Below are positions 42,565 through 51,310 of a stretch of 57,125 bases of DNA, piece by piece (the stretch's first letter is position 1; the number at the start of each line of letters is the position of its first letter). The stretch covers positions 1 through 57,125 of the forward strand of contig JAOPXN010000104.1 of the NCBI GenBank assembly GCA_025965155.1, given 5' to 3'. The stretch is from Propionibacteriaceae bacterium (lineage in GTDB: Bacteria; Actinomycetota; Actinomycetes; Propionibacteriales; Propionibacteriaceae). The notes beneath the pieces were generated by a model. That model saw only the letters and a list, made by a program, of their open reading frames with translations. It was not told where the DNA came from and ran no database searches. The translations under genes and the position numbers were made by a program.

Positions 42565-44669
42565 GCCTCGATCTCAACCCCGACCACAAGGTCCGCCGCA
42601 CCCAGTCCGGCACCGTCTTGTCGGTGCAGGATCTGCACGTCAGCTTTCCCAGCGAGGCGGGACCGGTGCGGGCGGTTCGCGGTCTGAGCTTTGACCTGGC
42701 TGCCGGTGAGACGATGGCGATCGTCGGCGAGTCAGGGTCGGGCAAGTCGGTGACGTCTTTGGCGATCATGGGCCTGCACCCGGACTCGGCGCGGATCACC
42801 GGGTCGATCAAGCTGCATGGCGAAGAGCTGCTGGGGCGCAGCGACGCAGCGATGTCGAAGATCCGTGGCAACGAGCTCGCGATGATCTTCCAGGACCCAC
42901 TGTCGGCACTGACTCCCGTCTACACCATCGGCGACCAGATCACCGAGACGATCCAGATCCACCGCAACGTCAGCCGTGCGGCCGCTACCAAGCAGGCAGT
43001 CGAGCTGCTCGACCTGGTCGGGATTCCCAGCCCCCATCTGCGGGTGAAGTCCTTCCCGCATGAGTTTTCCGGCGGTATGCGGCAGCGGGCCATGATAGCG
43101 CTGGCCATTGCCAACGACCCAGACGTGATCATTGCCGACGAGCCCACGACGGCGCTCGATATCACCATCCAGGCCCAGGTACTGGACGTGCTGAAGAAGG
43201 CGCAGCGGGAGACCGGGGCCGCGGTCATCATGATCACCCACGACCTCGGCGTGGTCGCCGGGGTGGCTGACCGGGTCACCGTGATGTACGCAGGTCGTCC
43301 GGTCGAGCAGGGCACGGTGGACGAGATCTTCTACAGCCCGCGGATGCCGTACACGATCGGCCTGCTTGGTGCCGTGCCACGGCTGGACGCGGATGTGAAG
43401 GAGCCGCTGGCCACCTTGGAAGGCAACCCGCCGTCGGTGGTCAGCCTGCCTCCGGGGTGCCCCTTCGCTCCCCGCTGCCCGATGGTCCAGGACAACTGCC
43501 TGACCATCGAGCCGGCGCTGGCGCCCACCGACAAGCCCCTGCACACCGCCGCTTGCCTCTACTCTTCCGACATTGCGGCGGAGAACCGTACCTATCGCGA
43601 CATTTTCCCGATTCCGGCGATCCCGGCATCCCCGCTGGAGCGGCTGCCGCGCGAGGAGCGTCGCAGCGTGCTGCGACTGGAGCAGATGCAGCGGCACTAC
43701 CCGCTGATGAAGGGGGCAGTGTTCCGTCGCCGGGTCGGCACGGTGTACGCGGTCGACGGTATCGATCTTGAGATCAAGGAAGGTGAGACGCTCGGACTTG
43801 TCGGCGAGTCCGGCTGCGGCAAGAGCACAACGATCTTGGAGGTGCTGAACCTCAAGCCGCCCACCGGCGGCACTGTGGTGGTGTTCGGCAAGGATGTCCG
43901 AGACATCGGCAGCGGGCGTGAGCGGAAGACCATGCGACGCGACATCCAGGTTGTGTTCCAAGACCCGATGGCGTCGTTGGACCCGAGGATGCCGGTGTTC
44001 GACATCATCGCCGAGCCGATGGGCGTGCACAAAGTGCCCAAGGCAGAGGTGGAGCGCCGTGTGGAGGAGCTGCTCAGCCTGGTCGGGCTCGAGCCGTCGC
44101 ACGCCAGCCGGTTCCCGCAGCAGTTCTCCGGTGGCCAGCGGCAGCGCATCGGTATTGCCCGCGCGCTGGCTCTGGAACCGAAGTTGATCGTGCTGGACGA
44201 GCCGGTCTCGGCCCTGGACGTCTCCATCCAGGCCGGAGTGATCAACTTGCTGGACGAGCTGAAGGCGAAGATGGGTCTGTCCTACCTCTTCGTCGCCCAC
44301 GATCTTGCTGTGGTGCAACACATCGCCGATCGGGTGGCGGTCATGTACCTCGGCAAGATCGTCGAGATCGGCGAGGTCTCGGAGGTCTTCCGGCACCCGA
44401 CCCATCCCTACACCCAGGCGCTGCTGTCGGCCATCCCGATTCCCGACCCACACAAGGAGCGGAGCCGGGAACGAATCCTGCTCAAAGGTGACCTCCCCAG
44501 CCCGGCGAACCCGCCGTCGGGGTGCAAGTTCCGGACCAGGTGCCAGCGGTTCGCCACCCTCAGCGAGGGCGAGCAGCAGCCATGCCTGGAGACGATGCCC
44601 GAGCTGTATGTCGTCGGACAGGACCACCATTCGGCCTGCCACTACAACCGGGAGCGGCAGGTTGTCTGA
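42561..44669 (+). CDS. Fused double ATPase of a peptide-type ABC importer (DppD-DppF fusion)
   Basis: A 702-residue protein with two complete nucleotide-binding domains. Domain 1 (about 1-335): Walker A GESGSGKSVTS, signature FSGGMRQRAMIA, Walker B DVIIADEPTTALD, and a Cys-containing oligopeptide C-terminal motif GCPFAPRCPMVQDNC. Domain 2 (about 370-702): Walker A GESGCGKSTT, signature FSGGQRQRIGIA, Walker B LIVLDEPVSALD, and GCKFRTRCQRF. Each Cys-rich tail can bind an iron-sulfur cluster in related proteins. The fusion replaces the usual separate DppD and DppF. Coupled to the DppC-like gene by a four-base overlap. Confidence 0.93.
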   Translation: MSLDLNPDHKVRRTQSGTVLSVQDLHVSFPSEAGPVRAVRGLSFDLAAGETMAIVGESGSGKSVTSLAIMGLHPDSARITGSIKLHGEELLGRSDAAMSKIRGNELAMIFQDPLSALTPVYTIGDQITETIQIHRNVSRAAATKQAVELLDLVGIPSPHLRVKSFPHEFSGGMRQRAMIALAIANDPDVIIADEPTTALDITIQAQVLDVLKKAQRETGAAVIMITHDLGVVAGVADRVTVMYAGRPVEQGTVDEIFYSPRMPYTIGLLGAVPRLDADVKEPLATLEGNPPSVVSLPPGCPFAPRCPMVQDNCLTIEPALAPTDKPLHTAACLYSSDIAAENRTYRDIFPIPAIPASPLERLPREERRSVLRLEQMQRHYPLMKGAVFRRRVGTVYAVDGIDLEIKEGETLGLVGESGCGKSTTILEVLNLKPPTGGTVVVFGKDVRDIGSGRERKTMRRDIQVVFQDPMASLDPRMPVFDIIAEPMGVHKVPKAEVERRVEELLSLVGLEPSHASRFPQQFSGGQRQRIGIARALALEPKLIVLDEPVSALDVSIQAGVINLLDELKAKMGLSYLFVAHDLAVVQHIADRVAVMYLGKIVEIGEVSEVFRHPTHPYTQALLSAIPIPDPHKERSRERILLKGDLPSPANPPSGCKFRTRCQRFATLSEGEQQPCLETMPELYVVGQDHHSACHYNRERQVV

Positions 44670-44895
44670 CCGCTGAGCAGGTGCGGCATCGCCAGGCCAG
44701 GAGGCAGGCTTTCACCTCAGGCCGTGCCGCGGCGGACAATCTTGCTGCGTATGTAACGTGTCCGTCATCAAAATCGTGGATTCGTTAGCAGGATGTGACC
44801 GAATGGGCGGGGTTCGGCCGCTGATCGGTCGTAAGGTTTTTTCTATTGTCGGCGACCCACCGGTTGCCGTTGACTTTTATTCCACTGGAGGGAAT

Positions 44896-46575
44896 GTGAA
44901 GGCTCGCAAGTTATTAGCCGTCCCGCTCCTCGCTGTTGCCATGGCCATGAGCGCTTGCAACACCGGGGACACCGGAGCCGGCACTGATCAGCCGAGTCAG
45001 GCGGCGATCAGCGCGCAGGACATCAATCCGCAGGACCGCGGATCGCTCCAGCAGGGCGGCACACTGCGTCAGGCAGTAAGCGACTTCGGCAACAACTGGA
45101 ACCCGATGAACGTGAACGGCAACAACGCCGACCTGACGTCCGTCCGGGCGCCCATGTCGGTCACCAGCTTCGACTACAACGCCGAGGGGACGCCGACGCC
45201 CAACCCGAACTTCCTCACGTCGATCTCCGACAACGGGGCGACCCCGCTGGTGGTGACGATGAAGCTCAACCCCAAGGCAGTCTGGGGTGACGGGTCACCG
45301 ATCGACGTGGACGACTGGATCGCCACCGTCAAGGCCTGCAACGGCGAGGACAAGTCCTTCCAGTGCGCAACGACCCAGGGCTACGACTCGATCGCCAGTG
45401 TCAAGGCCGGCGCCGACAAGTTTGAGGTCATCGTCACCTTCAAGGCCGCCTACCCTGACTACACCCAGGTGCTGTCGACGGTGAGCAAGGCCGAGAGCGT
45501 CGCAGACGCCAACACCTTCAACAAGGGCTGGACCCAGCTGAAGAACGAGTGGTTCACCGGACCATACAAGCTCGACAAGTACGACGCCACCCAGAAGATC
45601 GTCACCTTGATCCCGAACGACAAGTGGTGGGGCGACAAGCCGCTGCTCGACAGCATGGTCTACCGGGCCATCGACCCCAGCGCGACCGCCCAGGCGTACG
45701 TGAACAACGAGCTGGACACCTTCGACATCGGTCCGGACCCCGACGCCTTCGCCAAGGCGAAGACCGTCACCGACGGCACGATCCGCAAGGCCGCCGGTCC
45801 GAACTTCCGTCACTTCACCTTCAACACCAAGGCCGGCGTGCTGAAGGACAAGGTCGTTCGTCAGGCCATCGTCCGCGGTCTGGACCGTCAGTCCATCGGC
45901 GAGTCCGACCTGGCCGGCCTTGACTGGCCCGCCGCGCCGCTGAACAACAATGTCTTCGTCAGCACCCAGGAGGGCTACGAGGACATGGCCAAGGCCACCG
46001 GCATCGACTTCGACGTCGAGAAGGCCAAGTCGGACCTGGACGCCGCCGGCTGGAAGGCGGGCGCCGACGGTATCCGCGAGAAGGACGGCAAGAAGCTTGA
46101 GGTCAAGTTCGCCCAGCTCGCCGGTGTGCCGGTCTCGGAGAACGAGGCACTGCAGGCGCAGAAGCAGCTGGCCGACATCGGCGTCAAGGTGAACATCGTG
46201 TCGGTCCCGATCTCGAAGTTCCAGGACGGAACGCTGCTGAGCAACCACGAGTTCGAGCTGGTCGCATTCTCCTGGATCGGCACCCCGTACCCGTTCGGTG
46301 GGATCAAGCAGATCTACGGCAGCGGCGCGGAGTCGAACTACTCGCAGGCATCCATCCCCCAGGTCGACGAGCTGATCAAGCAGATCGACGTGGAGAACGA
46401 CCGTGCCAAGCGGGCTCAGATGGCCAACGAGGCCAACAAGCTCATCTGGGAGGAGGTCATGACTCTGCCGCTGTACCAGCGTCCGGAGCTGATCGCCGCA
46501 AAGACCAAGCTGGCCAACTTCGGCGCAGTGGGCCTGAGCACGCTGCGCTACGAGAACATCGGCTACCAGAGCTAG
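44896..46575 (+). CDS. Solute-binding lipoprotein of the peptide-type ABC importer (family 5)
   Basis: A 559-residue extracellular binding protein. The signal peptide KARKLLAVPLLAVAMAMSAC ends in a lipobox with the lipidated Cys near residue 21. The family 5 pattern is clear in GGTLRQAVSDFGNNWNP, LNPKAVWGDGSPIDVDDW and ADKFEVIVTFKAAYPDY. It delivers peptides, nickel or other solutes to the DppB/DppC-type permeases encoded upstream; specificity is unknown. The GTG at 44896 is preceded by GGAGG four bases away; upstream in-frame ATGs lack one. A 226-base AT-richer gap separates it from the ATPase gene and may hold a separate promoter, allowing higher expression of the binding protein. Confidence 0.9.
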   Translation: MKARKLLAVPLLAVAMAMSACNTGDTGAGTDQPSQAAISAQDINPQDRGSLQQGGTLRQAVSDFGNNWNPMNVNGNNADLTSVRAPMSVTSFDYNAEGTPTPNPNFLTSISDNGATPLVVTMKLNPKAVWGDGSPIDVDDWIATVKACNGEDKSFQCATTQGYDSIASVKAGADKFEVIVTFKAAYPDYTQVLSTVSKAESVADANTFNKGWTQLKNEWFTGPYKLDKYDATQKIVTLIPNDKWWGDKPLLDSMVYRAIDPSATAQAYVNNELDTFDIGPDPDAFAKAKTVTDGTIRKAAGPNFRHFTFNTKAGVLKDKVVRQAIVRGLDRQSIGESDLAGLDWPAAPLNNNVFVSTQEGYEDMAKATGIDFDVEKAKSDLDAAGWKAGADGIREKDGKKLEVKFAQLAGVPVSENEALQAQKQLADIGVKVNIVSVPISKFQDGTLLSNHEFELVAFSWIGTPYPFGGIKQIYGSGAESNYSQASIPQVDELIKQIDVENDRAKRAQMANEANKLIWEEVMTLPLYQRPELIAAKTKLANFGAVGLSTLRYENIGYQS

Positions 46576-46582
46576 TCGCTGT

Positions 46583-46610
46583 GGAGCTGGCCCGTTCGCG
46601 GGCCAACTCC
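46583..46610 (+). terminator. First hairpin after the ABC importer operon
   Basis: GGAGCTGGCCCG and CGGGCCAACTCC pair over 12 bp with one mismatch around a TTCG tetraloop, seven bases beyond the binding-protein stop. The stable UUCG-type loop supports an RNA structure. It lacks a strong T-tract, so it may protect the 3' end or act with the next hairpin. Confidence 0.7.
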
Positions 46611-46616
46611 CAAATC

Positions 46617-46659
46617 ATGCAAAGAGGGGCTGGTGTGATCCACCAGCCCCTCTTTGCAT
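46617..46659. terminator. Strong 19-bp perfect-stem terminator
   Basis: ATGCAAAGAGGGGCTGGTG is matched exactly by its reverse complement after the loop TGATC. The A-rich start and T-rich end of the stem (CTCTTTGCAT) give a U-containing 3' side, so it can act in either direction. It closes the ABC importer operon and shields it from the minus-strand TolB-like gene that ends at 46865. The rest of the gap to 46864 shows no gene. Confidence 0.85.
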
Positions 46660-46864
46660 GCCCCGCTGAAGGAGCTCGAACAATGTAACGCTCCGGGGAG
46701 GAAGTTGTGTGCCCCCGAGCCACCAGAACCAAGTCAGCCCGCAGGACCAACCGTGCGATCCCCCTGGTCACCAATCAGCGGACACGATAGGCGGGACTCG
46801 TTCGGTGCGACGCGAGCAATGTACACCGTTTCGTTACATTCGTACAGTGTTGGATCGTGTCGGA

Positions 46865-47734
46865 TCAGCGGGGATAGCTGACGTAGGCGAAGCGGTCGGA
46901 GTCCGGCGCCCAGCTGTTCACGTTGATGGTGCCCTGGCCGCCCTGCAAGGCCACGACGTCGGTGATGTCCTGCCCGTCCGGGGTCATGGTCCGCAGCACG
47001 ACGTCGCGGTCGCTGGGGTGCCCTTCGGTGCCGGGCGGGAAGCTCAGGTAGAGGATCCGGGTGCCGTCGGGCGAGACATGCGGGAACCAGTTCACCCGCT
47101 CATCGAACGTCATCTGGGTCAGCTCCGAGCCGTCGGTACGCATCCGGAAGATCTGCGCATGCCCCGGCCGCTGAGCCCCGTGCTCGGAGTTGAACCAGAT
47201 CCACTGCCCGTCGACGGAGAACTCCGGCCCGTCCGCTGCGGCCGGGCTGTCGGTGAGCTGGATGTCGGCGCCGCCGGCGGCCGGGATGGTGAAGACGTTG
47301 CGGTACATCCCCGGCACGCCCTGGTACGGCTGCACGCCGACGTAGGCCAGGGTGCCGCCGTCCGGAGACACGCCGTGCAGGTAGTGGTGAAAGTCGGGTC
47401 CGCGGTCGTTGGTGATGCGGCGCGGCTCCCCGCCCGCAGCTGCGACCGAATACAGATGGCCGTCGTTGGATGACAGGTAGATGGTGGCGCCGTCCGGGGA
47501 CAGCACGTGATCATTGTTGAGGTCGGCCAGCTGTCCGGTCGGGATCTGCTCCAACTCGCCGCCCACCGCGGGGATCCGGTACAGCGACCCGTCGGCGTTC
47601 AGCACCAGCGAGTCGCCGTCGGGGGTCCAGTTGGGCGCCTCGATCCACTGGCTGGTTGTCTCCAAGATCAACTGCGACTCGCCCGTCGACAGGGTATGGG
47701 TCCACAGCTGACAGGATCTCGGTACGGGGGTCAT
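46865..47734 (-). CDS. TolB-like WD40/PD40 beta-propeller protein
   Basis: A 289-residue protein of repeated PD40-type blades: WTPDGDSLVLNADGSLYRIP, LSPDGATIYLSSNDGHLYSV, VSPDGGTLAYVGVQPY, FSVDGQWIWFNSEHG and VSPDGTRILYLSF. There is no signal peptide and no catalytic domain, so it is predicted cytosolic. Related proteins are annotated as TolB-family or oligogalacturonate-lyase-like propellers; function cannot be assigned. It is divergent from the CynX-type transporter, and the 7-bp inverted repeat in between may control both. Confidence 0.82.
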   Translation of the reverse strand: MTPVPRSCQLWTHTLSTGESQLILETTSQWIEAPNWTPDGDSLVLNADGSLYRIPAVGGELEQIPTGQLADLNNDHVLSPDGATIYLSSNDGHLYSVAAAGGEPRRITNDRGPDFHHYLHGVSPDGGTLAYVGVQPYQGVPGMYRNVFTIPAAGGADIQLTDSPAAADGPEFSVDGQWIWFNSEHGAQRPGHAQIFRMRTDGSELTQMTFDERVNWFPHVSPDGTRILYLSFPPGTEGHPSDRDVVLRTMTPDGQDITDVVALQGGQGTINVNSWAPDSDRFAYVSYPR

Positions 47735-47775
47735 TCGCCGACTCTAGCCACTCGGTTCGTCTCTGCGCGACAGAT

Positions 47776-47794
47776 CCGATAGTCTTGCTATCGG
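47776..47794. promoter_or_regulatory. Inverted repeat between TolB-like and MFS genes
   Basis: CCGATAG / CTATCGG with a TCTTG spacer lies in the 111-base divergent gap. Symmetry and position suggest an operator for both genes. No regulator gene lies next to it, so the binding factor is unknown. Confidence 0.5.
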
Positions 47795-47845
47795 CTAGCA
47801 GAGACGCGGCCCTCCACACCTCGGGCGAGACTGAGGTGGCCGCCA

Positions 47846-49162
47846 TTGAGAAGAAACGGATCTCTGCGGATGCATCGGCATCGTCCCACAGCTGCATTCA
47901 GCTGGTTGGTGCTGGTCAGCGTCATCGCAATCGGGCTGAACCTGCGTGGCCCCATCGTCGCCGTGGCTCCGGTGATCGACGTGATCAGTCACGAGCTGAC
48001 CATGTCCGCGGCGCAGGCGGGGCTGCTGACCAGTCTTCCCGTGCTGTGCTTCGCCCTGTGCACTCCGCTGGCGTCGTTCGTCGTCGGACGTGCCGGACCT
48101 GACGTCGCCGTGACCCTCACTCTTGCCGGTGTGATGCTCGGTACCATTGTCCGCTCCGGCGGAGCTGGCTCCGCAACGATCGTCGGCACGGTGATCATCG
48201 GCGTCTTCGTCACCGTGGGCAACGTTGTGGTGCCGGTGGTGATCAACCGTGATGTGCCGCCGCACCGGGTCGGCATCGCGACCGGTGCCTACACCGCAGC
48301 GCTTAACGTTGGTTCAACCCTTACGACGCTGGGCACCGCCCCACTGGTGGGATGGGTCGGCTGGCGCACGGCACTCGACTTGTGGCTGGTGCTGGCCGCG
48401 GCGGCCATCATCATCTGGGTCTATGCCGTCGGCGGGCGCCGAGCGCTCGGCCTGCCCGCCCTGACCGGGGCCGCCGGTTCGAGCGGTGTTGGCAGCCCTA
48501 CGGGCGTCGACGGGACGGACCCGCTGCTCCGGCCACAGACCCCGGACGTGCCGCCTCGGCTGCGCGGGATAGCCGTGCTCTTGTCCCTCGCCTTCGCTGG
48601 TCAGGCCTTCGGCTACTACGGCCTGACCGCGTGGCTCCCCCAGCTTCTGGCGCAGGACGCTCAGCTGTCCCGCTCGCTCGCCGGCGCCAGCTCGTCGTTG
48701 TTCCAGCTGGCGGCGGTGGTCGGCGCGCTGGGCGTTCCGCTGCTGGCGCACCGGATCGGAGCGACCAGGACCGCCATGATCGTCGGTCTGCTGTGGGGCA
48801 GCGTCCCGCTCGGGCTGATCTTCGCACCAGGGCTGTGGGCAGCGTGGGCCGTGTTCGGCGGCATCGCGCAGGGCGGCGGCATCACCATCGTCTTCATGTT
48901 GGTGGTGACGGTCACCCGAACCGGGACCCAGGCCCGCCGGCTCTCAGCCCTGGTGCAGGGCGTCGGCTACAGCCTGGCCGCAGCCTCCCCCGCCGTGCTC
49001 GGTGCAGCTCATGACATCTCCGGCGCCTGGACGTTGCCCGTGGCAGTGGTCGGAGCGGGCGTCGCAGTGTTCATCGTCTGCTCCGTCTGGGCTGCCCGCC
49101 GCAGCACCATGATGCCGGCCAGCCGGCCGGTGGAGGCGCCGGAACCGGCCCTCCAGCGCTGA
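47846..49162 (+). CDS. MFS transporter, CynX/NimT family
   Basis: A 438-residue transporter with about 12 hydrophobic helices. LNLRGPIVAVAPVIDVI is the family's first-helix signature (cyanate transporter CynX / nitroimidazole transporter NimT group), and NRDVPPHRVGIATGAYTAALNVG the helix 4-5 region. The TTG at 47846 is preceded by AGGTGG six bases away, better than the ATG at 47870. Proton-coupled transport of a small organic anion or export of a drug is likely; the substrate is unknown. Confidence 0.85.
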   Translation: MRRNGSLRMHRHRPTAAFSWLVLVSVIAIGLNLRGPIVAVAPVIDVISHELTMSAAQAGLLTSLPVLCFALCTPLASFVVGRAGPDVAVTLTLAGVMLGTIVRSGGAGSATIVGTVIIGVFVTVGNVVVPVVINRDVPPHRVGIATGAYTAALNVGSTLTTLGTAPLVGWVGWRTALDLWLVLAAAAIIIWVYAVGGRRALGLPALTGAAGSSGVGSPTGVDGTDPLLRPQTPDVPPRLRGIAVLLSLAFAGQAFGYYGLTAWLPQLLAQDAQLSRSLAGASSSLFQLAAVVGALGVPLLAHRIGATRTAMIVGLLWGSVPLGLIFAPGLWAAWAVFGGIAQGGGITIVFMLVVTVTRTGTQARRLSALVQGVGYSLAAASPAVLGAAHDISGAWTLPVAVVGAGVAVFIVCSVWAARRSTMMPASRPVEAPEPALQR

Positions 49163-49224
49163 CCTTTCGGCGACCGTCACACCTCTAGGTTGACCAGCAC
49201 GCGAACGTGTGTTCGAATCGCCGG

Positions 49225-50265
49225 GTGAGGTGGAGCGGGCAGGAAGTACGCGGCGACCGGCCGGAAGGGCTTCCCGGCCTCCCCGGCTTGGATGAGCTGG
49301 TCCGCAGCGTCACCACACCAGAGTTCGCCGGCGTGACCTTTCATGAGGTGCTCGCCAAGTCGGCTCTCAACCATGTGCCGCCCAGCAGCCGCCCGATGGC
49401 TGACGCCTGGACCATCAACCCGTACCGGGGTTGTCAGCACGCCTGTGTGTACTGCTTCGCCCGGACCACGCACACCTACCTGGACCTGGATGCGGGGAAG
49501 GACTTCGACTCTCAGATCATCGTCAAGATCAACGTGGCGGAGATCGTCGCAGCGGAACTGCGCCGCATGGGCGACCGCGTTCCATCGGTCAACCTGGGTA
49601 CCAACACCGATCCGTACCAGCGGGCCGAGGGGCGGTACCAGTTGTTGCCGCCGATCATCCGGGCGTTGGCGGCGCGGCAGAAGCCGATCTCGATCTTGAC
49701 CAAGGGCACCCTGCTGCGCCGCGACCTGCCGCTGCTAGCCGAGGTGAACCAGCAGGTGCCGGTGCGGCTGGCGATGTCGATCGCCATCTTCGACGACGAG
49801 CTGCAGCATTCGGTGGAACCGGGCACGCCTTCCACCGCCGCACGGCTGGCCACCGTACGGGCCGCTAAAGACCACGGCCTGCCCTGCGGCGTCTTGCTGA
49901 TGCCGATCCTGCCGTACCTGACCGACTCCACCGAGCACCTGGATCGGGCACTGTCTCGGCTGGCCGACGCCGGTGCCGACTGGGTGCAGTGCTCGGCGTT
50001 GTATCTCCGGCCGGGCGTCAAGGAATGGTTCATGGCCTGGTTGGGTCGGACCCACCCGGAGCTGGTCGGCCGGTATACCGAGCTGTACGCGAATGGGTCC
50101 TACGCTCCGAAGGCGTACCGGACCTGGTTGACCGAGCGGGTACGGCCGCTGACCCGGGCTTACCGGCTCAGCCCGGGTCCGGGTCGTCGACGGGCCGAGC
50201 CGGCGCGGCGTACCGAGCCGAAACCGCTGCCGAGCCCCGCCGCGCCCCAGCAGACGCTGTTCTGA
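49225..50265 (+). CDS. Radical SAM protein, Rv2578c family
   Basis: A 346-residue protein. The iron-sulfur motif is NPYRGCQHACVYCFARTTHTY, a CxxxCxxC that binds the 4Fe-4S cluster for SAM cleavage (SplB/Rv2578c group). Family stretches include GTNTDPYQRAEGRYQL, ISILTKGTLLRRDLPL and GVLLMPILPYLTDS. The start at GTG 49225 gives a protein beginning RWSGQ, as in Rv2578c; a GTG at 49207 is in frame but extends it. The family is annotated as deazaflavin- or photolyase-like by some databases, and its reaction is unknown. The C-terminal tail is basic and Pro-rich. Confidence 0.88.
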   Translation: MRWSGQEVRGDRPEGLPGLPGLDELVRSVTTPEFAGVTFHEVLAKSALNHVPPSSRPMADAWTINPYRGCQHACVYCFARTTHTYLDLDAGKDFDSQIIVKINVAEIVAAELRRMGDRVPSVNLGTNTDPYQRAEGRYQLLPPIIRALAARQKPISILTKGTLLRRDLPLLAEVNQQVPVRLAMSIAIFDDELQHSVEPGTPSTAARLATVRAAKDHGLPCGVLLMPILPYLTDSTEHLDRALSRLADAGADWVQCSALYLRPGVKEWFMAWLGRTHPELVGRYTELYANGSYAPKAYRTWLTERVRPLTRAYRLSPGPGRRRAEPARRTEPKPLPSPAAPQQTLF

Positions 50266-50276
50266 GGTTCCGCTGA

Positions 50277-51191
50277 TCAGCCGAGGTGGGTGTTGAACCA
50301 GCCGGTGAGCTTCTCGTACGCGGCTGCCGCGGCGGTCGCGTTGTACCGCTGACCGGTGTCGTTGAAGAAGGCATGGCCGGCATTCGGATAGGTCACGATC
50401 TCGTGCGTCAGGCCGGCCTTCTCCAGCGCCTGCTTGGCCGCGTCCCGGGTGGCATTAACCCGTTCGTCCTGCTCGCCGTAGACGCCCAGGACGGCGGCGT
50501 TGGGCGAGCCGGCGAAGTCGGCGCCATCAGGCAGCGGGCCGTAGAACGGGGACGCCGCGGCCAACCGGGGTTCTCCTGAGGCCAGCAGCGTCCAGACCAT
50601 GCCGCCACCGAAGCAGAATCCGACGGCACCGATCTTCGCCTCGGGCGTACGCCGTTGGAGCTCACCGACCGCGGCCTTCATGTCGGCCACGAACCGGCTG
50701 TCCGGCGCGTTGTTCAGCGCCGCGGTGACCTCGCCCTCGTCGTTGAACGACGCCGTGCCACCTTCTTCGGACAGCAGGTCGATGGCGAGCGCCGAGAAGC
50801 CGCTCGCTGCCAACCGACCGGCCACCGAACGGATGTGGTCGGTGAGCCCACGGTTCTCGTGCACCACCAGCACCGCACCGCGCGGCTGGTCCGCGGCCGC
50901 CCAGGCGCCCTGCAGCTCGCGGTTGTCGGGCCCTTTGAACGTGATGGCCGCGGCCGGCAGCGGCGACGGACCGGCGGGGGTCGCACTGGCGGAGCTCGGA
51001 TCGGCGGGGCCAGCCGTCGTCGGTCCGGCGGGCCCCTGTCCCGCGGCATCGCAGGCTGCCAGCAGGGGCACGGCTACGGCCGCCGCAACACCGAGCAAGG
51101 CGAGCCGGCGCAGCGCCTCCCGGCGGGTGATGATGCCGTCGGAGTAGTCCTCGACAACCTCTTCAGTCAGGTACTGATCGAACTGGCTCAT
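50277..51191 (-). CDS. Exported dienelactone hydrolase-family lipoprotein
   Basis: A 304-residue alpha/beta hydrolase. The N-terminus carries TRREALRRLALLGVAAAVAVP and a lipobox LLAAC, resembling a twin-arginine lipoprotein signal. The catalytic triad of dienelactone hydrolases is present: Cys in GAVGFCFGGGM, Asp in YGEQDERVNA and His in YPNAGHAFFND, with the Glu of VLVVHENRGL near the active site. It probably cleaves ester or lactone substrates outside the membrane. The ATG at 51191 has AGGGTG upstream. Divergent from the EamA-type exporter gene. Confidence 0.9.
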   Translation of the reverse strand: MSQFDQYLTEEVVEDYSDGIITRREALRRLALLGVAAAVAVPLLAACDAAGQGPAGPTTAGPADPSSASATPAGPSPLPAAAITFKGPDNRELQGAWAAADQPRGAVLVVHENRGLTDHIRSVAGRLAASGFSALAIDLLSEEGGTASFNDEGEVTAALNNAPDSRFVADMKAAVGELQRRTPEAKIGAVGFCFGGGMVWTLLASGEPRLAAASPFYGPLPDGADFAGSPNAAVLGVYGEQDERVNATRDAAKQALEKAGLTHEIVTYPNAGHAFFNDTGQRYNATAAAAAYEKLTGWFNTHLG

Positions 51192-51310
51192 AAACGACAC
51201 CCTAAGTCGAATAAAAGTGTTGAGGGCGTGGTGCCGGAATTCGGCACCGTTGCGATCGAGTTGTTGTGACGTCCATATCGGCCTATCTATGCTGCTCCGG
51301 TGAGTCTCAG

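Noticed and set aside
42732-44642. 636-residue minus-strand open frame opposite the fused ATPase
   Set aside because: Shadow of a gene with complete Walker and signature motifs; no domain recognised in the antisense product.
44758-44895. Upstream in-frame start codons for the solute-binding protein
   Set aside because: The GTG at 44896 has a ribosome site and is directly followed by a signal peptide with lipobox; the longer form would bury it.
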